Notes under the pieces: generated by a model
Database searches by the model: none
What the model was told of the DNA's origin: nothing
What the model saw: the letters and a program-made list of their open reading frames with translations, nothing else
Part shown: positions 24,343 through 38,239 of the stretch, piece after piece
Layout: the number at the start of each line of letters is the position of its first letter
Position numbering within the stretch: the first letter of the stretch is position 1
Translations under genes and position numbers: made by a program
Source: Paragordius varius
Taxonomy: Eukaryota; Nematomorpha
Direction of reading: 5' to 3'
Assembly: GCA_964247055.1 (NCBI GenBank)
Contig: OZ176055.1
Span: 3,968,001 to 4,032,000, forward strand
Length of the DNA stretch: 64,000 nt

Positions 24343-27300
24343 TATACCACCGCATTTTTAATCATTCATTCGTATTATTTAAAAATAATTATTTTCCAAG
24401 CTTAGTTTATTCTGATGCCGTTTGATCCGGGTAATAATTATTTATAATGCAGTTTTGACTAAGTTATTGTATTCTAATATATTTATTAATATAATTTTTA
24501 AGATTATTAGGTATTCTTTTAGCATTTATAGAATAAGTTTGCCGCTGATATTACAATATAAAAATGCTTATTTTTAATTTACAATGCATATTTATCTATA
24601 TAGAACCGTTTTGGATAATTCAACTACCGCGTAAAAAGAATCCACCAAATATGTAATATCAAAACATTCTTTTGAGGATGAATTTTTTTATTACATTTTA
24701 TGTTTATTGTTTTTTAGGTTCAAATAATCAAAGATAATTTTGACTGCACCATAACCCATTTAAAATTAATTACAAGTTTTATTATTACTTTTATTTATAT
24801 ATTTACAATAAATTATTACGCTTATGATATTCAGTTTTTACGGCATATATTTAAAAATAAACTGATGGTATTTTTGAAATCCAGTGGCTACCTACAGGCC
24901 GTCCTAAAAGTAAAAGAGAGCGCGTAGTATTTGCCCAACTCTGGTCGCCTAAATATTGTGTTAGGTAGTTATAATGATTTTTCCTAATGTTTATTGAAAC
25001 TGTTATTGGAATTTTAAATTTATGAATTTAACCTTTTTAAAAAATATTTAAAAGAAACTTTTTCTCTACATTTAGTAATGATCAAGAGTTCACACCCAGT
25101 TTTAACGTATGCCATATCCAATATGAGGATTGCATATCAAGAGGCAAAAATAGCTCGTAGCCACAACGAAGTAACTAAATAATTTTTTGTAAAAAAGATA
25201 ATTCGTTTAAAATATTAATTTGTTTTGTCAATATACATTGCTTTAAATAGAATTTTTTACGAAGTCTATAATTTTTTTCGAGACCGATCGGGGTATGGAT
25301 TGTAGATTCAACAAATAATGAAGTTATAGTGTCTGGACATGATACAAGGCTATCGAGTCAATGCTTTTTAAATTACGCAATGAATACTTATGCCAGGTAT
25401 TGTGGAAAAATAAAAAAGTATATATCATCTTTTGAACCCTATTTCCGTTAATTTTTAGCGTAAAATATTTGATAATTTTTTGTTTTAACATTTTCTTTTC
25501 AACTGGTTTTTAGATCATAGCAACAATATTTTAAACCTGACTTAGTTTAAACTTTTTTTCCATCATATGTATTTTTTGATTTTGCCTTGTTAGTATATAA
25601 AAATGAATTAAAATAGAAATTTTGCAAAATCAATACACTTAATAAAGTTTTACATATAATATTTATGACAGTAATATAGCAGAAAAGATGATAAATTATG
25701 CCAAGTCAAAACACAATTTATTTTTGGGTAAATTTGTTCAAAGGTTAATATAGAATGTTCAAGAATAACATATTTTTTGCGGGTGTATTTTATTTGAGTG
25801 TGAAAACTTATTCGAAGAAGAATGAATTGTTTAAGGGCGACTTCCATATATAAATAATAGTTCAAAGATTAGGTTGATAAAAATGCAGCTTGGTAAATAA
25901 AAATTTTACTCTAGTTAAAATAATAGAAATAATAATTTTTTAAACTCAAGTCATCCTCATAGTTTTAAATATTAGTTAGATAAAGCCTTATTCTCTACTA
26001 TTTTTTTTTTAAAAAAACTATAAAAATGTTTGCTAAAAAATCACAAGGCGAATATTTCATTTTAAAGTTTCACATTTTATATCAACTTTTATTAAAACAT
26101 AGTCAATACTATCGGCTATTTTTATTATACAAAACAATGCATTTTATAAATTAAACTAAAGGTTTACTATTTAGTATTTTATTTCTTTTTGGCAAAAAAT
26201 AACCGAACATTTAATTTAAATACATCTTTTTTTTCGTTTTTTAGAAATAGCTATTCCGAGAAAATGTATCTCCTTACCGGCTTACATGTATTTGTTACCC
26301 ATGAACCCTGTGTTATGTAAGATTTACATAATCATCAAAATATTCTTTTTAAAGGGGATAAAATAATTGTTTTTTTATCGGCTTAAACTTTTGTTTTCCT
26401 TTATCTGATATTTATGACTATTTTTGGATACTTGAATGTTCCCATAAGCTATGTTTTACAGGAAAAATTAATACTAGTGAATTACACGTTTTTAATATAT
26501 TACCTCTGTACATGACTATAAGTTCATTTTACTCTCCTTTTATCAAAAATTAGCCATTTTTTACGTCTTTATTGATGTATGAAGTTTTTTTCATAATTAG
26601 TTTTATAAACAATGCGTATAAATATATGAGTTACTCATTCTGATCATTATGCATTTTTACAAGATCATAATTTTTTAAAAATCGTATAAAGTTGATTAAT
26701 TCCCATAAACACACTAATCTCTCAGGATATAGAAGCTCTAATAATCCAAATCAATTTTAGTTTTCTTCAAAAGAGCGTCATGATTCGGATGTTAAACTCA
26801 AAACCGTTAAGTGGGGAATTCACTGTAGATGAATTTGCCATATTATTATATTAGGTGTTCTATGGCCTTACTTCATTCCCAGGTTAAATGTGTTTTTTAT
26901 GTGGAGGAATCCCAGTTTGGCGCCTTAAATGGAAAAAATAATAATATTTTGCTACAAAATTCACCCAAAACTAATCATAGCTTTCAAGTTTATCAATTAT
27001 CTTACCACCATTTTTCAGAACAAAGACCCATGTTGACTGAAACCTAATTCGTGAAAAGGTATAGTCTTTTTTTCAAGAGCAATGGGTCAAGATCGACGCA
27101 TATATGTAAAGATGCGGATTAAAATAATACTCATTTTGCATGTGAAAAATAATAAATTTTATTATTACTTTTAAAATCCATGATTGTTTTAATAAAATGA
27201 TATCAATCAACCAATGTAAAATCTTGATAATTTTTCATTTTTTTAAAGTTGGTGTGCAATATAGACTTTGGAAGAATGGATAGGATATAAGTATAGATAT

Positions 27301-27758
27301 ATTTTTTTGTAACATGCCAACACACAATGGTTTTTTAAGCAACATATTTCATTTGTCGATCTTGTAAATATATATTGTTAATTTTGGTCAACTATCGACC
27401 AGAACTAAAGATTTTTATCTTGATTTTTTAAATAAATATTTTCCATTTCATTCAAACCATATAATTCGAATTTTCAAACTAAAAAGCTATATAGAAATGT
27501 TTGCGGATATTTTATAAGTTCTAATTAGTAAGGGATTTCTGTATCTCTTTAAAAATTTAGCTTTAATTAAAACTATTTGGCCAAAAAACCGGAACAGATT
27601 TTTTTGAACCAAACAGCCGAAACAATTTTTTAAAACCGTTTTTTAGCAATTCAGCAAATGAACAATACCGCCATATACTTATTTCAAATTTTATTCGTTC
27701 TATATCTAAACAAACATTGAATCATATATATATATTATTTATTTTATAATTCTTTATA
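24343..27758. other. AT-rich spacer without recognised gene
   Basis: About 3.4 kb without a convincing exon or element. A slightly GC-richer patch at 24888-24955 reads GRPKSKRERVVFAQLW in one frame, but nothing around it continues this. Another frame at 26829-27047 (72 codons) has a less biased composition than its surroundings but no recognisable domain and no neighbour exons. Confidence 0.4.
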
Positions 27759-27760
27759 TA

Positions 27761-28319
27761 CCCTTTGCCTTCAAGTTGATCCTTGAATATAAGTTGGTCC
27801 TAGAACACTTCAAGTTGCTTAAAATGTTTAAATTTTGAATAAACCATTTTTGCATGTATTTTTTATTTTATTATTTTTTAACCTAATATTCTTTATTTAT
27901 TATATATTTATTCATTTAAAAATAAAAATTTGTTTAAAAAATATTTTTTTGTTGCAAACTAATTGTTTTCTAATTTAACAAAATTATTAACTTTTAAATG
28001 TATCAAATGAAAAATTGTAAATAATAACCCAGATATATATTTTATAATTACATTTTAAAATCTTATAAGTATCCAAAATAATTTTAAGAAATTATAAAGT
28101 TATATGGTTTCTGAATGATAAATGTTGATATTGATTTATAATTTAAGTTAACTACTAGAAAATAGGTTAACGTGAAAATAGATGAATGATAAACGATTTT
28201 ATTGATAAAAGTTAAAAAAACAAAAAAGTCAAAGGACTAACTTGAAAGGTTTAAGGACCAACTTGAAATGTTCAAAGACCATCTTAAAGTGTTGAAGGAC
28301 ACTCTTGAAGTGCAAATGG
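27761..28319. mobile_element. Long-TIR element with ~21-bp subterminal repeats, copy 1
   Basis: Ends are inverted (CCCTTTGCCTTC on the left; complement of the right end CCATTTGCACTTC) and flanked by TA on both sides. The right subterminal part has about four ~21-bp direct repeats with core AAGGACCAACTTGAAATGTT, and degenerate counterparts lie on the left in inverted orientation. The interior is plain AT-rich. A second copy (42422-42930) sits inside an Mlf intron. There is no coding capacity, so this is a non-autonomous DNA transposon. The TA flanks suggest a TA-targeting superfamily. Confidence 0.78.
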
Positions 28320-28321
28320 TA

Positions 28322-29495
28322 TATTTTATTGAAACAAACACTAAGTAATAATGTAATTTTTCAACCATATTTTTTTATTCACAATTTATTTACAAAAGAT
28401 ATAAGGATAGATATTAGAGCTATTGTAACATATAATAAAACAATTTTAATTGAATTTTATCATTAGTGTTGGTTGAAAATTTAACGATATTTATGCGATT
28501 ATCTATGGAAGTCGTGAATAATAAAGCGGAATCCACATTACTGCTAGAACTTTTCTACTATCATTATGTTCATCATAATTATAATTGGGTATTTTTATTA
28601 AACTTAGACCGGTTATAAAAGCATTGTGGGCTTTAATGTTACATAGGACCTAAAAATAGGATTCTCATTAAAGTTTAAGACATAAGGCTAAATATCAAGA
28701 GTACGGTAAAAATTAAATTAAAACTTATAAATTAGACTATTTAGTGTTTGCTTATTCTATATAACCTCCCAATATAATTAAAAATGGGGAATATGAAATT
28801 GAGTGTGTGTTCAATATTCACAATCCAAAACATTAAAAATAATTAAGATTTCCAAAATTGTTTCTTTTTATAAAACATAGTATCTTTTTATTTATTTTGG
28901 GGTTTCGAATTTTTTAATGCCTAATGTCACAACCATATGTTAGCGCTGGTCTTATTCCTGCTTTTTAAAATGCCATTTAATTTCTTATATAAGATTATCG
29001 CTCGACATTTTCAGTATAATTTTAATTTTTTCTGTATTAAAATTGAAAAGTTCTCTAAATACTTTTGAAATAAATATTACATTTTAATTAAATTATAAAA
29101 TATATTTAAATTATTTTAGCCTAATTTAATTTTTTAAAAATATTTACTCGTAATAAGTATGAAATGGATGATTTTTTAAACGGCCAAAATGTCTATTTTT
29201 ATATTTGTTATATCATTATTTCCAGAATATTTAAAATTGAAATCGCTACTTGCTACTGATATTGTTATAAGTTGTATTTACTTTTAGTTTTCAAATTTAT
29301 TAAAAAATTATCTAACAATTTTAATTTGTATAAAAACCATTTCATTTTTAACACTCATATATATATAAACTTATTAATATCAGTTACAATTTATATGCCA
29401 CAATAATAAAAAAATTAAAATGGCTACTTTTATTGGGCAACCCCGTAAGAAATGGTTTAAAACTAATCTTTCGCGCAAATGTATCGTCGGACACG
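28322..29495. other. AT-rich spacer without recognised gene
   Basis: No open frame, repeat pair or RNA gene could be supported here. Confidence 0.45.
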
Positions 29496-29497
29496 TA

Positions 29498-29774
29498 CAG
29501 TAAAAATTATAATACGGACAAAACGTAAAAGACAAATATCTTTTTGAAAGACAACCATATTTTTTTCAATCTTATTATTTTTTGATAGGTATAATTGTTT
29601 GAAATTGCAAGGTATGAAATATGGATGTATATTGGTAACACATTCAATTAGAATTTTATATTGTAATTAATTGATTTTTATGAATTAAGGTTTAAAAAAG
29701 TATGGTTGCCTCTATAAAAAATATATGTCTTTATATTACATTACGTTTTGTCAGTATAATTTTAATTTTAACTG
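29498..29774. mobile_element. Tc1/mariner-type MITE, 277 bp, intact ends
   Basis: It starts CAGTAAAAATTATAATACGG and ends with the inverted counterpart finishing TTTAATTTTAACTG, with TA on both sides (29496-29497 and 29775-29776). Subterminal ACAAAACGTAAAAG and ACAACCATA are also mirrored at the right. TA duplication and a CAGT start are typical of Tc1/mariner-mobilised MITEs. It lies about 200 bp left of the recognised start of repeat copy B. Confidence 0.85.
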
Positions 29775-29980
29775 TATATATTGGCTCTAAAAAGTTGTAT
29801 GGTAACAAGGAAATTAACACACTACACAGAAAAGTGTCCTAGAAAATATATATTCTGGTAGAAAATATTCTCATGATCTATTGTTTTTGGTACTTACGAT
29901 TAATTAAAGTTTTTTGCAATTTTGTTGCCATTGATCCATATCAAAAAAGTGCAAAATTAACGCACATGCTAATTAAAATA

Positions 29981-32380
29981 TTTTTAGTGAAAGCTAGATA
30001 CTCCATTCGACGAAAAATATTAATATATAATAACACTAGACAAAAATTTGATTTTTTTAAAGTGCTATGTTGTAAATTAAAAATTTATATCACAATGTAC
30101 ATAAATATATATTATTGGTTACTCAAGAATTTTTTTATTAGGGTTTATCATATTTTTTTGGCTTCGATTTAACATTAAGCTCGAAATTTTCATAAATTAA
30201 ACTTTCAGATATATAGCCAGGTATTTTATATCATTCGATGTTCAAAATTTTCAATAAAGTGTTCACAACTAATTTGAAAATCATATATATTAATTTAAAT
30301 TAAATATTAGGGTCACATTAGTATAAATAAAAAAATTATTTATTTTAATAAAAATCTATATCTACTAATAATTTTAGGATATTAAAATTAAAATGCATAG
30401 TTATAACTATAAATTTTTCACATAATGGTTAGAAAAGATCAAGAATCATTAATCTATATTTGTAGTCTTTGGATATTAAGAATTAGAAGCCTTTCAAGGA
30501 AAATAATTTATTTTAATGAGATGGTAATTAATATATAAAAATCTTCTGTTTTGAACATAAAAGCAATAAATAAGTGTTTTAATAAAAAAAAATGTTTTTT
30601 GATATTTTTTATACATTCATTGCATCTACACATAGTATGAGCTACTTTCATCCATCACTTTTAAAAATATATTTATTGACAAAAACGCTCTTGGTTCGCG
30701 AGTTTGTCGCTTCCTTTGTTCAATATTAAATTTCGATGTAAAACATATTAATAGACATTTTTTAGAGTTTTTATTGCTCTTTCTAATAATATTGTATAAT
30801 AAATGGACATTTGTTGTATTTAAAATATTTTTAGTAAAATTTTGAAGAGGGCGCATAATTATAAAAGAGATAATAAAAATTCTTAGGTAGCATAATTTTT
30901 AATTTAGATTTCCTGCTAAAATAGTAGTTGACAGGCAAACTCAAGTGGCAGAAAAATTAAAAATTAAACTTATATATATAATTAAAAAATTTGTCGTGGA
31001 AAACGCAAATTAGTGCCTTCCTTAAAATGTAGTTTTCCTAAAATCGCAAAGCCGAGGATGCGCGATAAGCATAAAGTGCAAATAAATAAAAAAATGCACC
31101 AAATTTGGATTGTAAAAAAATGCAATATAAAATCAACGTTAAATGACAAAAAAAATCAAAATTTTCAAATTATATAAAAGTGTTTTTTATAGTATCTTAA
31201 AGTGTATTATACCGTTTTGAATTACCAAGAAATACGCTTAAACAAAATGTTTTCGATTTATCTAAATTTTAAAATTTAAATTTGTAATTGTTTAGCTTCA
31301 TATTATAGTTCATGATATAATAAATGATATTTTTTGGATAGAACTATTTAATTTTAGCAAAATACTTTATTGATATAATAAGCGAATTTTGCTACTTTTT
31401 GATATGGAGCAATTAACAAAAGTGGAAATGGCGTTTCTCATTGAAGGCTTTATACTGAAAGCATCATACTAATTCTGATACATTTTCTTCCATAAATATA
31501 ATTCATGAGTCTAATTTTATACACTCCGATTTTGTCCGCATAATATTATTTTTTTGTAATAAAATTAAAATAATACGGATAAAACATAAAAATTAAACGA
31601 AAAATATTTTTTAAAAAGACAATTATTCCTCTATAGAACTTGATATTGCCTACGTAACCTATATAATTAATATTTTAAAATATATAATATGATTGTTTTA
31701 AGACGCACTATATTCCTGCAACACCCGCGTGGGTCGCATTTTCTTGAAAAAACGGGCGTGCCGCATTGAAATATATATGTGGGGATTTGTAATTATTTTA
31801 TTTCTTCATATTCGTTGCCTATTGGATAGACTTATTCAGAATATTTGTGTGAACAATATTTTTCGAGTATAATTTTACATTTCGCGAGTCGAATAGGATG
31901 TTCAAGACGATGTTGGACACCCTTGGTTCAGAAAATATGATGAATCTTATAAAAAAATATTTGCTTTTATTTATTACGTTTTGTCTGTATAATTATAATT
32001 TTTAGAAATATATAGAGTTGGCAATAAACACAAATGATTGAAGTTTTTTTAATAGATCTTGCCAATAACTTTTAATTTGGTTTAAAATGTATGTTTTGAA
32101 AAATTAGGAGTATACGAAATCGCTCTTTTCTTCAATTGTTTTTCCACACAACATGAAAATCTGTACAAAATAACCTTACCATATCTCAATATTATATATG
32201 ATTTAAATTTATTATTTTTGTATGATATAGTGACCATATTTTTGGGGTTATATGGATAATAAAACATTAATTAAATATATTGCCTATAATGACAATTTTT
32301 TTTGCAAATAAGTGTATTATTACAAAACAATGGTGAGATAAGTGTATGAAAAAAATGTGTTATGTTTCTGATGTAATGCA
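29981..32380 (+). repeat. Left flank of large satellite-carrying repeat, copy B
   Basis: Collinear with 1-2490. Differences are mostly small indels and scattered substitutions. The true left end may lie upstream of 29981, because copy A is cut by the window edge at the corresponding base. No coding region was recognised. Confidence 0.9.
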
Positions 32381-35300
32381 GAAGCCACCACTTTTAGTTA
32401 TTAGAATCAATAGAGTGTAAAATGTGGGTTATTTTGGTTGAGAACTAATTCGAAACAGCTTTTGCCGGACGGTTTAATGTATGACTTGGCCAACTTGATG
32501 CAACTGTATTAGATTATCCCATTTTTGTGTTTTACATCCATCCGTCACCGAAACTGCCACTTTCGAGTATTAGGATAGATAGAGTGTAAAATGTCGGTTG
32601 TTTTGGGAACTAATTCGAAACAGACTTGCCGGACGGTTTAATGTATGACTTGGCCAACTTGATGCAACTGTATTAGATTATCCCATTTTTGTGTTTTACA
32701 TCTATCCGTTACCGAAACTGCCACTTTCGAGTATTAGGATAGATAGAGTGTAAAATGTCGGTTGTTTTGGCTGAGAACTAATGCGAAACAGACTTTGCCG
32801 GACGGTTTAGTGTATGACTTGGCCAACTTGATGCAACTGTATTAGATTATCCCATTTGTGTTTTACATCCATCCGTCACCGAAACTGCCACTTTCGAGTA
32901 TTAGGATAGATAGAGTGTAAAATGTCGGTTGTTTTGGCTGAGAACTAATTCGAAACAGACTTTGCCGGACGGTTTAGTGACATGGCCAACTTGATGCAAC
33001 TGTCTTATTAGATTTCCCATTTGTGTTTTACATCCATCCGTCACCGAAACTGCCACTTTCGTGTATTAGGATAGATAGAGTGTAAAATGTCGGTTGTTTT
33101 GGCTGAGAACTAATTCGAAACAGACTTGCCGGACGGTTTAGTGTATGACTTGGCCAACTTGATGCAACTGTCTTATTAGATTTCCCATTTGTGTTTTACA
33201 TCCATCCGTCACCGAAACTGCCACTTTCGAGTATTAGGATAGATAGAGTGTAAAATGTCGGTTGTTTTGGCTGAGAACTAATTCGAAACAGACTTTGCCG
33301 GACGGTTTAGTGTATGACTTGGCCAACTTGATGCAACTGTATTAGATTATCCCATTTTTGTGTTTTACATTTATCCGTCACCGAAGCCGCCACTTTTAGT
33401 TATAAGTGTAAAATGTGGATTATTTTGGTTGAGAACTAATTAAAAACAGTTTTGTCCGGACGGTTTAATGTATGACTTGGCCAACTTAATGCACCTGTCT
33501 TATTAGATTATCCCATTTGTGTTTTACATCCATCCGTCACCGAAACTGCCACTTTCCAGTATTAGGATAGATAGAGTGTAAAATGTCGGTTGTTTTGGCT
33601 GAGAACTAATTCGAAACAGATTTTGTCGGACGGTTTAATGTATGACTTGGCCAACTTGATGCAACTGTATTAGATTATCCCATTTTTGTGTTTTACATCC
33701 ATCCGTCACCGAAACTGCCACTTTCGAGTATTAGGATAGATAGAGTGTAAAATGTCGGTTGTTTTGGCTGAGAACTAATGCGAAACAGACTTTGCCGGAC
33801 GGTTTAGTGTATGACTTGTCCAACTTGATGCAACTGTATTAGATTATCCCATTTTTGTGTTTTACATCTATCCGTCACCGAAGCCGCCACTTTTAGTTAT
33901 TAGAATAGATAGAGTGTAAAATGTGGGTTATTTTGGTTGAGAACTAATTAAAAACAGTTTTGTCCGGACGGTTTAATGTATGACTTGGCCAACTTAATGC
34001 ACCTGTCTTATTAGATTTCCCATTTTTGTGTTTAACATCCATCCGTCACCGAAACTGCCACTTTCGAGTATTAGGATAGATAGAGTGTAAAATGTCGGTT
34101 GTTTTGGCTGAGAACTAATGCGAAACAGACTTTGCCGGACGGTTTAGTGTATGACTTGGCCAACTTGATGCATCTGTATTAGATTATCCCATTTGTGTTT
34201 TACATCCATCCGTCACCGAAACTGCCACTTTCGAGTATTAGGATAGATAGAGTGTAAAATGTCGGTTGTTTTGGTTGAGAACTAATTCGAAACAGACTTT
34301 GCCGGTCGGTTTAGTGTATGACTTGGCCAGCCTGATGCAACTGTATTAGATTATCCGATTTGTGTTTTACATCTATCCGTCACCGAAACTGCCACTTTCG
34401 AGTATTAGGATAGATAGAGTGTAAAATGTCGGTTGTTTTGGCTGAGAACTAATGCGAAACAGACTTTGCCGGACGGTTTAGTGTATGACTTGGCCAACTT
34501 GATGCAACTGTATTAGATTATCCCATTTGTGTTTTACATCTATCCGTCACCGAAACTGCCACTTTCGAGTATTAGGATAGATAGAGTGTAAAATGTCGGT
34601 TGTTTTGGCTGAGAACTAATGCGAAACAGACTTTGCCGGACGGTTTAGTGTATGACTTGGCCAACTTGATGCAACTGTATTAGATTATCCCATTTTTGTG
34701 TTTTACATCCATCCGTTACCGAAACTGCCACTTTCGAGTATTAGGATAGATAGAGTGTAAAATGTCGGTTGTTTTGGCTGAGAACTAACTCCAAACAGAC
34801 TTTGCCGGACGGTTTAGTGTATGACTTGTCAAACTTGATGCAACTGTATTAGATTATCCCATTTTTGTGTTTTACATCTATCCGTCACCGAAGCCGCCAC
34901 TTTTAGTTATTAGGATAGATAGAGTGTAAAATGTGGGTTATTTTGGTTGAGAACTAATTAAAAACAGTTTTGTCCGGACGGTTTAATGTATGACTTGGCC
35001 AACTTAATGCACCTGTCTTATTAGATCTCCCATTTGTGTTTTAAATCCATCCGTCACCGAAACTGCCACTTTCGAGTATTAGGATAGATAGAGTGTAAAA
35101 TGTCGGTTGTTTTGGTTGAGAACTAATTCGAAACAGGCTTTGCTGGACGGTTTAGTGTGTGACTTGGCCAACTTGATGCATTGTATTAGATTATCCCATT
35201 TGTGTTTTACATCCATCCGTCACCGAAACTGCCACTTTCGAGTATTAGGATAGATAGAGTGTAAAATGTCGGTTGTTTTGGCTGAGAACTAATTCGAAAC

Positions 35301-35585
35301 AGACTTTGCCGGACGGTTAGTGTATGACTTGGCCAACTTAATGCACCTGTCTTATTAGATCTCCCATTTGTGTTTTACATCCATCCGTCTCCGAAGCTGC
35401 CACTTTCCAGTATTAGGATAGATAGAGTGTAAAATGTCGGTTGTTTTGGCTGTGAACTAATTCGAGATTTACGGTTTAATGTATGACTTGACCAACTTGA
35501 TGCAACTGTCTTATTAGATTTTCCATTTGTGCTTTACATCCATCCGTCACCGAAGCCGCCACTTATGAGTATTAGGGTGGATGGG
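32381..35585 (+). repeat. Satellite array B, ~168-bp monomer, about 19 copies
   Basis: Same monomer and same entry and exit points as array A. The first monomer follows GATGTAATGCAGAAGCC and the last ends in GTATTAGGGTGGATGGG. Both monomer classes are present. The ten-monomer higher-order marker GAGAAGTAATGCG of array A was not found here. Several monomers carry private small deletions (for example near 32605, 32980, 33405 and 35465). Confidence 0.96.
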
Positions 35586-37471
35586 TAAGGTGTGTGATTT
35601 ATCGTGTTAAAATTAAAAAAACATTAGATTTAATAAAATGATTGTTGCTCAAATTATAGAAGCACAATTTTTAAACAATTTCACTCGATCAAAAATATTT
35701 TATAGACAAAATGTTTGAACAAAAGACAATTTTTTACAGAAAGAAAAATACTTTTTATAATCTAAATATTTCCTACATAAATTATATAATTCCAAAAAAT
35801 TTTATAATTGGGGTATATTAATTTAAATATCTTTTGACAAAAACGACAAAATATACGGTTGATTTTTTTCATAATTTTTACATGTTATCTCTTTAATGAA
35901 TTACTCTAAATTTCGCTCACAAATATTAATTAAAATTAAATATATCAAAGTATTACCTTATATCAAAGATGGTAACTTATGATAGCTTTATTTTAAAAAT
36001 GTATTTACTCATTGTTTGACATCCACTACTATAGGGGTCTATTTAAATGACAATTAAATATTCTATTTCTTGGCTATAACACTGATTATACATGTCATAA
36101 CATATGATATTCAGAATAATAAAATAAATTTGGCAGACGTATGAATTTTAAATAATAAATATATTTAATATACTCATTACACATAAGTTTTATGCAGAAT
36201 TATCATAGGCCTATTAGTTAATCCAAATCAACACAACAATTAAAGGCTTGTGATCGAGAAATGTTTCATTGGTGTTTGTAGGGAGACATCAAGGAACTTC
36301 AAGAAATTTTTAATTTAACACAATAGATTGCCAGATCAAGTGGAATCGTTAAATTTCGCTAGTAACGTATAGGCCATAAAAGTCACTCATTATACATTGA
36401 ATGATTTTATGGGACATTTATTCATCACGTTTTTTACCTAATAAAACTAACTGATAATAAAATTTATTAAATAAAACATGTTCAATTAATGAATTCCCTT
36501 TAAAAATGATTTCCTTTTTTTTCGGTCTTTTAAGCCTTCTAATCTGTCGTTTGAATCAATTACCTAAATTTTATTAAATTTATTATAGACAAATTGTTGA
36601 ACAGCATAATCATTTATTGGAATTTTACGCACAGTTTTATAACAAGTTCTTTCAATTTCTTAACCATTTTCTATTGTTGTGCCCATTCTTTCATCTATGG
36701 CTTTTTAACACAACGAATATTAGTTTTAGAAGTTATTATTTTACAAAATCAAATACATGGTTAAAACTGATAAATTGTTTAACCATAAATTAATAAAAAA
36801 AAATTGATTAAATCAAGGTTAATTATCTTATTCAAAAAAAAACCTATTTCAAATCTTACATTAATGTTCCAGATAATAATTAAATTTGTTTCAAATAATA
36901 TTTTTGGATATAAAATAAGCTCAATTTACACAATTTTTCAAAATTTGGGTTGCTAATTCCTGGGCTTTTTTGCAAGCCAAGAAAATGACAGCCTAATTTC
37001 GTCTGAACTGTTCTCTATTGTGATAAATGAGCTATATCTATAAAAAATATGATTAAAAAATTAGTAACCTTGTCGGACATAGTTTTTAAAATGTTCACTA
37101 TTTTTCATTTCCGGTTCCAAATTATTATTTATGACCTTAAGATGTGGTCCCATTTATTTGACATATTCCAACTTAAATGCCAAGAAGTTCAATTATGGAT
37201 AAACAGGTACAGTAAAAACTGTAATTACGCGGACAAAACGTAAAAATAGAAAGAAAAATATTTTTTAATTAAAAGACAACCATACTTTTGATCTCAATCC
37301 TTTCTAAATTATTTATTCACAGTCGTTAAATATTTAATTGAGTATGTTACCAATATATATCTCTGTTCCATACTTTGCAAATTTAAATGAGCTATAATTT
37401 AAAAAATCGAGATTTTAAAAAAACATTTATCTTTCTTTTTGCCCATATAATTTCAATTTTTACTGTATATA
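35586..37471 (+). repeat. Right flank of large satellite-carrying repeat, copy B (part 1)
   Basis: Collinear with 10441-12300 of copy A. It ends with the Tc1-type MITE at 37210-37465 and is interrupted directly after it by a hAT insertion. It continues at 39622. Confidence 0.9.
37210..37465. mobile_element. Tc1/mariner-type MITE, 256 bp (copy in right flank B)
   Basis: Starts CAGTAAAAACTG and GCGGACAAAACGTAAAA, ends TTTCAATTTTTACTG, with TA on both sides. It is orthologous to 12034-12297 in copy A and keeps better ends than that copy. Confidence 0.85.
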
Positions 37472-37592
37472 TATGGTGACCAGATTTTTTGAAGGAAAAA
37501 GCGGGACAAATCTGAGAAAGGGGGGCATGGGGGAAACCAAAAATTTTTATACAAAAAATTTATTGTAATATTTATTTATTTTTACACACAAA

Positions 37593-38200
37593 TCTATATA
37601 TTTATAAAAATGGAAAGTGGTGACTTGATCTGTTTCCGGATAACCGGTAGACCCATTCAAATCCAAATGTCAAAAAAATAAAATCATTAATAAATGCCCC
37701 AACAATAGCTTCGCTCTTTTTTAAATTAGGTCCCCAGTTCGGTCCCACCTCGTGTAAAAAACGTTTTTTTTTGAAAACACAAGTCCACAAAAATCGTGAC
37801 TTCGAGACAATTTTCCGGAAAACGTGTTGGACCATTCGATTTAAAATATGATTTTTTTTACCTATTTTCGATTGCGCCAGGCAAAAAATTTAACTTAGTG
37901 CTTTTTCCATATAGGCCTATGGGTAGGGGTCTACCGGTTTAAAACTGAGATGTCATAAAAAATTGGCGTGCCTTTGGAGCTAATTTTCAAAAAACTTAAG
38001 AAGCCATACGAGTTCAATAAAGGCTTTAAATATTACCCATAAAAAACTAATTATAAGCTGTTTTTTTCCGTTAGCCGTCAATTTGGGGCCTTTACACCAG
38101 TAAACAATATATTAGTATGAATGCACCGTTTTAAAAATCCTAGAAGATCATAGCTATTAAATAATGTTTCGAAATAATCCACATATATGGATCGTTTTAT
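37593..38200. repeat. Dispersed repeat R1, copy inside hAT 2
   Basis: Shared with 58636-59510, starting in both with TATATATTTATAAAAATG and TCTGTTTCCGGA and running through CGGTAGACCCATTCAAATCC, GTCCACAAAAATCGTG-type and GGACCATTCGATTT landmarks. The reading frames in the two copies differ, so it is not obviously coding. Internal modules of the type GAGATAATTTTC...GAAAACGTGT...GGACCATT recur in diverged form. The boundaries are approximate. Confidence 0.75.
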
Positions 38201-38239
38201 TCATCCTTTTTTCTTCCAAAAAACTTTTCCAAAGTTGTA

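Noticed and set aside
26829-27047. 72-codon frame as a small gene
   Set aside because: No domain, no flanking exon with good splice sites and no repeat copy; kept only as a remark in the spacer entry.
37602-37835. Minus-strand frame in repeat R1 as a protein gene
   Set aside because: The second R1 copy (58636-59510) does not keep the same frame.
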